Shown: positions 57,327 to 64,000 of the stretch, one piece after another
Position numbering within the stretch: the first letter of the stretch is position 1
Layout: the number at the start of each line of letters is the position of its first letter
Assembly (NCBI GenBank): GCA_017163975.1
Contig: JAFFSR010000309.1
Span: 3,886,001 to 3,950,000 of the forward strand
Source of the DNA: Anastatus disparis
Lineage: Eukaryota; Arthropoda; Insecta; Hymenoptera; Eupelmidae
Direction of reading: 5' to 3'
DNA length: 64,000 bases
Position numbers and translations under genes: made by a program
The notes under the pieces: generated by a model
The model's input: only the letters and a program-made list of their open reading frames with translations
Database searches by the model: none
Told to the model about the DNA's origin: nothing

Positions 57327-58323
57327 GGGACATTTCACACCAACTGGAAGAGCAGAAAAATAAAAATCTCTGAAACTCTAAGAATATATGCTTTTTGTTA
57401 CCCAAACTATGTAAAAAAATTTTAAAGGATTTAGATTAGAAGGATCAAGAGCTATAGATCCTTGAGATTTGGAAATTTTTCAAAATTTTTGGAAAAGTCC
57501 TAACTTAATCATTTTTTTTAGTGTAAATCCTGATGTTTGAGAGAGAAATTCATAAGAATACTTCTTGTTGTAAATGAAGAGCAGAGTTAGCATGATTCTT
57601 TATGGACCTGAATTTTGAAGTTTTCTATTGGTTCTTATATGTATTACATGGTAATTAAAATTACCCATTGTTTGCCACTTCAGAATTTTTTTTTCGCGAG
57701 CTTATTATTTTCTTATTTACATGAACTTTAAAATGAATTTTTGATTATGTAAGTGAGAGCCATCAATAAGTAGTTATGACAGTTTTAAATATATATTTCC
57801 ATGTATAATTTATTTTCAATATAAAAATTAATCATACATGAAAATATACATTTATATTCAATATGAAAAATAAATCATACATGAAAAAATATATTTCAAA
57901 TTGTCATAACTTCTTATTGGTGGCTCTTTTTCACACAATCAAAAATTTATTTTGAAGTTAATAAAAAATAAAAGAAAATAAGCCCTCGAAAAGCAATTTC
58001 TGAAGTCGCAAACAATGGGTAATTTCAATTACCATGTAATACATGTAAGAACTAATAGAAAACTTCAGAATTTAGGTCGGTAACAAGGAGTATTCTTATA
58101 AATTTCTCTCTAAAACATGAGGATTTTTAGAAAAAAAATCATAAATTTGGTAATTTTTAAAAAATTTTTTAAAATTTCCAAATTTCAAGGATCTATGGCT
58201 CTTGATCCTTCCAATCTAAATCCCTAAAAATTTCTTTACACATTTTGGATAACAAACAGAATATATTCTTAAAGTTTCAGCAATTTTTCTGTTTTTGCTC
58301 TTCCAGTTGGTGTGAAATGTCCC
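57327..58323. mobile_element. ~1-kb foldback element, GGGACATTTCACACC ends
   Basis: The ends are GGGACATTTCACACCAACTG and its complement, surrounded by ATATAT. Arms stretch nearly to the centre (about 57830), for example GGAAATTTTTCAAAATTTTTGG-like and TTACATGGTAATT pairs. Left and right arms differ moderately. No ORF. Confidence 0.8.
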
Positions 58324-58574
58324 ATATATATATATATATAAATGTATAATTGCCAAATATAACCTTTTTTTATCGTTATATTATTTTTACAAATTTTATT
58401 ATTATTTATTTATCATATAACAATTAATTCATAGCATTTTTCATAATTTGTTTTATTTTTCAGCTTTTAAAGTAAAAAGGCAGTCAATTAAATTAGTTAA
58501 TATAAGAGTAATTTTTTTGAAAAAAGTTCATTAAAAATGAATTACAAGTCTTAAAAGAATTTTAATTTGCAATA

Positions 58575-58748
58575 ATGGTTTTGACTGAGAAAGATAAATT
58601 GATTGTTAAAGGACAGGGATTGTATAGTGGAATTGCTTTCATGTTAAATGATATTCATATATTAGATTTTAATAATATTTCAAACCGGTACACCTCATTC
58701 AACATGCAATCAACTTCACTAATTCAAAGACTACAATTATACAGTTAA
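58575..58748 (+). CDS. Small ORF, 57 residues, unknown
   Basis: ATG 58575 opens a 57-residue frame (MVLTEKDKLIVKGQ start) with a non-repetitive composition unlike the surrounding AT-rich DNA. A readable stretch continues past the stop in another frame. I do not recognise it. It may be a remnant of a transposon or retroelement protein upstream of the Helitron. Confidence 0.2.
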   Translation: MVLTEKDKLIVKGQGLYSGIAFMLNDIHILDFNNISNRYTSFNMQSTSLIQRLQLYS

Positions 58749-59204
58749 TATTTTCCGGAAAATTAGAAATGGATCTCCGGATTTGTGCGTATTATAATAA
58801 TAAGGTAATTTATATATATGGGGATATCTCTGGAACTTTTTAATTTTGAGATGTCGACCTGACAACAATTGAAAAGTCTATAATACAAGTTTCTGGAGTG
58901 GCACACACTTCAATAAGGGCTTAAATACTCGTTTCTTGTAGTAAAATATGTAATTAAATTTTGGTATCGATTGTAAAATTGGTACTTACGGTACATAATT
59001 TTATACGTCAAAAATGATACTTTTTTTATATTTTTCTACGTGTGTTTCTTGTGCTATAAAAAAAGTACCATTCTTTCAATCATTCTCAAATTTTCTGAGC
59101 ATAATGAATATGGTAAAAACAACAGTTCAAGCTTACCCTGGTACATGTGCCCCTCTTTAGGTAGCTGTTTAACTATTTTTAATGTAATTGTTATTTTTAG
59201 GTGA

Positions 59205-59295
59205 AAATTATATTTGTTTAATTTATGAATTTAAAAAGATATTGATAAAATAAAAAAAGCAAAACTCAATTGCTGCAGTTCCGTCATCCCGTTAA
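59205..59295. mobile_element. TTAA MITE family B, one end only
   Basis: AATTTAAAAAGATATTGATAA-like sequence through TTGCTGCAGTTCC and CATCCCGTTAA equals the last 80-90 bases of family B (compare 48375-48465). The other end is missing. It abuts the start of the Helitron coding remnant. Confidence 0.75.
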
Positions 59296-59339
59296 TAGGA
59301 AAATGGTAACAGAAGAATCACATAGATATAAAAAAATTT

Positions 59340-60410
59340 CAGAAAAAGACATTATTATGAAAATGCAAGAAACAAAAAAGTAATGAAAAATTAGAACTAA
59401 GACGTGTTCAAGGAACTTTACGTAAGAAAAAAGCTTATATGAAAATGAAAAAAGGCCGACTAAATAAATATAAACAGAAATTGGAAAATACTAAGGTAAC
59501 AAAATGGCAATTCAAGGAAACAATGAGTACTGATAAATTGGAATAAATACCTGCAAATGAGGCTTTACGCAAGTAAGAAGCTTATATAAAAATTAAAGAA
59601 GAACAACCGAAAAAATATGAAGAAAAATAAGAAAATAGTAAGATAACAAAATTGAAATTCAAGGAAACAATGAGTACTGATAAATTGGAACGAATACGTG
59701 CGAATGAGGCTTAACGCAAGTAAGAAGCTTATATAAAAATAAAAGAAAACAAACCAAAATAATATGTAGAAAAATTAGAAAATACTAAAATAACAAATAT
59801 GAAATCAAAGATAAAAAAGGGTACTGATAAATTAGAACAAATGCGTGCGAATGAAGCTTTACGTAAAAAAGAAGATTATATAAAAATTAAAGAAAAAAAA
59901 CGCAATAAATATGAAGAAAAATTAGAAAATACTAAAATAACAAATATGAAATCAAAGATAAAAAAGGGTACTGATAAATTAGAACAAATGCGTGCGAATG
60001 AAGCTTTACGTAAAAAAGAAGATTATATAAAAATTAAAGAAAAAAACGCAATAAATATGAAGAAAAATTAAAAAATACTAAAATAACAAATATGAAATCA
60101 AAGATAAAAAAGGGTACTGATAAATTAGAACAAATGCGTGCGAATGAAGCTTTACGTAAAAAAGAAGATTATATAAAAATTAAAGAAAAACAACCCAACA
60201 AATATGAAGAAAAATGAAAAAATACTAAAATAACGAAAATGAAATCAAGGATAAAAAAGGGTACTGATAAAATGGAACAAATACGTACAAATTAAGCTAC
60301 ACGTAAGAAAAAAGCTTACATAAAAATGAAAGAAGAACAACCAAATAAATATAAAAAAAATTGAAAATATTAAGATATAAAAAATAAAATCAATTGAAAA
60401 TAGAGATACT
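59340..60410 (+). repeat. ~147-bp coding tandem repeat (49 residues per unit)
   Basis: Starts of the AAATCAAAGATAAAA-type unit fall at 59802, 59949, 60095 and 60242, with older copies near 59509 and 59657: spacing 146-149 bp, about seven units. Each encodes a charged segment such as GTDKLEQMRANEALRKKEDY followed by IKIKEK. Middle units are nearly identical, outer ones diverged. Single-base differences break the frame between units. Confidence 0.9.
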
Positions 60411-61640
60411 AATAAATTTAAAAAATTGCATGGAAAAGAAAAATTACGCAAAAAAGAGACTTATAGAAAAGTTATTAGTGAACAATATAATGAATATGAG
60501 AGAATGGTACAAATTAAAAATCAAAAATTGGAAAATGCCGATATTATTAAGAAAACACAAGTAAAAAATGATTATTACCAATTTAAAAAATCACGCACAA
60601 GGTGTAAACAAATAGAAATTGATCACAATAAACATGTTAATAATTATACTACAATAAATAAACCAATAGATGAAAAAAAGTGAAAATATAAATATGATTC
60701 TTATGAATTGATGAAATTTTATTCAATAAGTGTAAACGATTAAAAATTGAAGACAATAATTATAATGAAAATTACAATAATAATAATTACAATAACAATC
60801 ATAATATTGTATTGAACAAAGTTAATAATAAAACAATAAAGGGCAAAGTAGAAAAAAAATTGAAGAAACTAAATGAAAAAATATTTACTGAAAAAATCGG
60901 TTCGAAACTGATTGGTTGTATAGCAAATATATATTTGATGAAAATCTCATATCTGAAAATAACATTGGTTCCATGACAAATACATGTGTTTATTGTGATG
61001 TAAAACATTTTGCTTTCGATTATAGTAAAAGTAACGATGTCTCTAATTCTTGTCATAAAGGTAAAGTAGAATTGTTAGAAAATCCTCCTTACCCAGAACA
61101 ATTAAAGTTTTTAGCAACTGAATTAACGGAAGAAATTATTGATTTTCGACGAAATGTTAGGTTGTGCAGAGATGCTTTAGCATTTGCAAATTCTGGTGCC
61201 AATTTTGATACATTGCTGGGTAAAAGACCACAAGTTATTAGAATATGTGGACAAATTTACCATAATGTATATGCGTTACATCCTAATAAAGATGAAGCAC
61301 GTAAATATGGACAATGATATATTTTCGATAATGCAATGGCAACAATTGAACGGAATAAGTTTAATATAAATTTAACATTATTAAGATATCTAGATATCTT
61401 GATAAGAGACATTAATCCTTATGCTAAAGCCTATAAAATGATGCATAAAGTAGAAGAAAAAGAACTACAACGATGTGCAAAAATTTATTGTCCTCCGAGA
61501 ACTGTTACTATGTCTATTGTCCGCAATAATAATTTGTATAAAAATAGATATAATCTACCTACCTGTAATGAAGTTGCAATAGTATATGTTGGAGAAGACG
61601 ATCTTCCTCCTATTGACTGTGATATTGTCATTTACTCTAA

Positions 61641-62336
61641 CCAGGAGAGTGTCTGAGTTGCGGGTCACAGATCTTGATGAAACTTTGGTATAAGTATTTA
61701 GGTACTAAAATATGAGTAAAGCCACAGCGGTACGGTCTAATGCTTCGAAAAACTAAAGTTATGGAAAATTATAGTCTTATTTTCGGAAAAATATGAAAAA
61801 AGAACTCCTACTTGAAGTGTAAATAATTCTGTCTAGTAATGTCTTTAATAAATCTACAATAACTAAAATGAAAGCAGAGAAAGCAAGCTTTAATTTGCTA
61901 GTTTCCAAATTGAAAAATAATAATTATAACTGAAGTTATGCTTGTTTAAAGTTGAGCTGTAAGGGAGACCAAAAATAGTCTAAATTTTGAAGGATGGTGA
62001 TTTTTAGTACTCTTTTGATGCTTAACTTTAAACAAGCATAACTTTAGTTCTAATTATTATTTTTCAATTCGGAAACTAGCAAATTGAAGCCTGCTTTGTC
62101 TGCTTTCATTTTAGTTATTGTGGATTCATTAAAGACATTTCTAAACAGAATTATTTACACTTCAATAAGGAGTTCTTTTTTCATATTTTTCCGAAAATAA
62201 GACTATAATCGTGCATAACTTCAGTTTTTCGAAGCATTAGACCGTACCGCTGTAGCTTTACTCATATTTTGGTACCTAAATACTTATCCCGAAGTTTCAT
62301 CAAGATCTGTGACCCGCAACTCATACACTCTCCTGG
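61641..62336. mobile_element. Foldback element, CCAGGAGAGTG ends, copy 3 (in Helitron)
   Basis: The ends are CCAGGAGAGTGT and its complement with TAA on each side (61638-61640, 62337-62339). Arms (GTTGCGGGTCACAGATCTTG) fold along almost the full 696 bp. Removal with one TAA restores the Helitron frame (YSKYEITKN). Confidence 0.9.
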
Positions 62337-62891
62337 TAAGTATGAAATAACTAAAAACTTGGAAATTTATGAAAATGTACTAGATAGACCAGATATTATA
62401 ACAAAAGTATTTTATTAAAAAGTGGAAAAATTCAAAAATTTAGTAATAAAAAAGAAAATATTAGGAAATTGTATTGCATATAGTTATGTAATTGAATTTC
62501 AAAGGAAAATGTATTGCATATAGTTATGTAATTGAATTTTAAAAACGAGGATTACCGCATATGCATATGTTGCTACTCTTAGATAAAAATGATAAATTTA
62601 ATATTCCTGAAAAAAGTTGATAAAATAATAAGTGCAGAAATCCAAAATAGAGATATTTATCCAAAATTATATAGTATTGTTAAACAATTTATGAACGCGG
62701 TCCCTGTGGTATGCAAAATATAAATTGTCCGTGTATTGATAAAAATACGAAACAATATACTGAAAATTTTCCAAAAACATTTAATAATACTACAACATTT
62801 TAATCCAATGGGTATCCACTCTACAAACGTAAAACTGATAGCGTCAAAATAATTCTAAAAAATAAATTTACAGAAAGAATTGCAGATAATG

Positions 62892-63652
62892 CCCTACTAA
62901 AAAATCTCAGGTGAGAAATCACCTGATTTCTCAGGTGATTAATCATGCCAAAATCTCATGTGATGATTTTTTTTGGTTCTTACACGTTTCAAACCATGCT
63001 TAATCAATTGCGAACTATTTTTGAAAATTTTTGAAAAATTGAATTTAGAAAATTTTTTGTAAAATAAGTCAAAATTTTTTTTAACAGCAGGCCGGAGTAG
63101 AACCTGATACCGACCGAGTAACAATTGAGTTGTTTGTTATTTACTCAAGTATTAATCGGTGTATCTTCAAAATAAAGGTTGATCGCAATAGATATTATTA
63201 TTATAAATATCCATGCACAAGAAAAAAAAAATCTACCGATTTGTTTTTGAGAAAAGTAAGGAACGCCGAAGTAAAAGATTATGTTTATAATATTTTCGCG
63301 TTCCTTACTTTTCTCAAAAACAAAGCGATAGATTTTTTTTTTCTTGTGCATAAATATTTGTAATAATAATATCTATTGCGCTTAACCTTCAATTTGCAGA
63401 TACACCGATTAATACTTGAGTAAATAACAAAAATGTCAATTAGACAAGGACAGCGAATCCGGCCTGCTCTTAAGACCAAATTTTAAAAAAATTTTCTAAG
63501 TCCAAATTTTTCAAAAATTTTCAAAAATAGTTCGCAATTGACTAAGTATGCTTTGAAACGTGTAAAAACCAAAAAAATCGTCACATGAGATTTTGGCATG
63601 ATTAATCACCTGAGAAATCAGGTGATTTCTCACCTGAGATTTTTTAGTAGGG
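62892..63652. mobile_element. Palindromic CCCTAC-ended MITE, copy 2 (in Helitron)
   Basis: The ends are CCCTACTAAAAAATCTCAGG and its complement; subterminal GGTGAGAAATCACC and CATGCCAAAATCTCATG match copy 1 at 47692. Flanks share only TG (62890-62891, 63653-63654). Removing the element with one TG reconnects DNGFVVPYNPY in the Helitron frame. A TTAA MITE sits at its centre. Confidence 0.85.
63081..63473. mobile_element. TTAA MITE family F (nested)
   Basis: The ends are TTAACAGCAGGCCGG and CCGGCCTGCTCTTAA, bounded by TTAA. Arms include GTATTAATCGGTGTATC and AGTAAGGAACGC with their complements. The subterminal CTGTCCTTGTCTAATTG (read from the right end) resembles families A and C, so F is a relative. 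Confidence 0.9.
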
Positions 63653-63755
63653 TGGATTCGTTGTTCCTTATAATCCTTACTTATTATTGAAATTTGCACA
63701 CATAAACGTAGAAATTTGTTCCACTGTACAATGCATTAAGGTTGTATGGGCTATA

Positions 63756-64000
63756 CAGTCTGTGTCAAAAGTTAGTTTTTTAGAAAATCGTCTATATTTT
63801 TCGGTAGAAAGTAATTATTCAATTTTTAGCTTAGTAACTTATTAGATAATATTAAAACAATCATTTTAAACTTTGTTTCATTTATATATAATGAATTATT
63901 GAAGAGTTATAACATTTTAAAGTTATAAATTTTACACAAATCTAATGCAATCATAAATAATAATACCAAACTTTAAAAAATGATTTTATTTGACTGCAAC
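63756..64000. mobile_element. Possible Tc1/mariner-like end at window edge
   Basis: The Helitron frame stops being readable after VVWAI. The next sequence is TA then CAGTCTGTGTCAAAAGTTAG, which resembles mariner-type termini. The rest is AT-rich to the end. The second end is outside the window, so this is tentative. Confidence 0.3.

Larger units (their letters stand above)
59300..63755 (+). pseudogene. Helitron Rep/helicase protein, N-terminal part, decayed
   Basis: After a Lys/Glu-rich repeat region (59340-60410), the + strand shows NTCVYCDVKHF and CHKGKVELLENPPYP (60975-61100). Next come RRNVRLCRDALAFANSGAN and GQIYHNVYALHPN, then YNLPTCNEVAIVYVGEDD and DCDIVIYS (to 61640). Past a nested element come KNLEIYENVLDRPDI and an AYSYVIEFQ segment; past a second one, PYNPYLLLKFAHINVEICS (63670-63725). 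These are successive blocks of the Helitron_like_N domain that precedes the rolling-circle Rep motifs. Stops and shifts occur throughout (60700-60900, 61315, 62420-62880), so it is dead. The helicase part would lie beyond the window. Confidence 0.8.

Overview
This is AT-rich animal DNA, almost certainly insect and most plausibly hymenopteran (ant-like), although no single feature proves the order. The window holds at least five non-LTR retrotransposons (LINEs), hAT-type elements with 8-bp target duplications, many TTAA-flanked palindromic MITEs, a Helitron, a protein-primed-type B-family DNA polymerase of Polinton/adinto-like type, and a chuvirus-like envelope behind a Ty3/gypsy integrase tail. 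There is no prokaryotic operon structure. The only recognisable host gene is PA2G4 (EBP1), seen as two exons with consensus splice sites; a decayed THAP-domain gene may be a second one.

Layout. 1-2.3 kb: integrase tail and broken envelope gene (+). 2.4-6.7 kb: LINE-A (-), coding-intact except for one TTAA MITE in ORF2. 7.3-8.5 kb: a CACTAAG-ended element with internal hairpin repeats. 8.6-9.8 kb: THAP gene remnant. 10.4-15.7 kb: LINE-B (-), decayed and hit by two MITEs. 15.8-25.9 kb: LINE-C (+), split by a 4.3-kb palindrome and by a hAT element made of CGAGT repeats. 26-28.4 kb: LINE-D ORF1 fragment and a hAT with a smaller element inside it. 28.5 kb: tRNA-like SINE head. 29-35.6 kb: foldback elements and two chains of TTAA MITEs sharing their TTAA sites. 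One of these contains a palindrome with a tRNA-like unit in each arm. 36.3 kb: PA2G4 exon 1 and promoter (-). 38-40 kb: R1/I-like LINE-E RNase H region (-) with two nested MITEs. 42-44.3 kb: C/T-rich repetitive DNA, possibly LTR-related. 44.5 kb: PA2G4 exon 2 (-) between TTAA-MITE sequences. 46.8-52 kb: B-family DNA polymerase pseudogene (+) containing a three-deep nest. 52-58.5 kb: AT-rich DNA with palindromic elements. 59.2-63.8 kb: Helitron Rep-N pseudogene (+) with a 147-bp tandem repeat and three nested elements.

The window reads as a stratigraphy. In nine places, removing a DNA element plus one copy of its target duplication (TTAA, TAA, TA, 8 bp, or a short imperfect one) restores an open reading frame in the host element. 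This fixes element boundaries and relative ages. The most striking biological observation is that PA2G4 exons 1 and 2 match exactly in splice phase but lie in the wrong order on the minus strand, with exon 2 flanked by TTAA-MITE sequence. This could be capture by a TTAA element, a tandem duplication, or a scaffold error.
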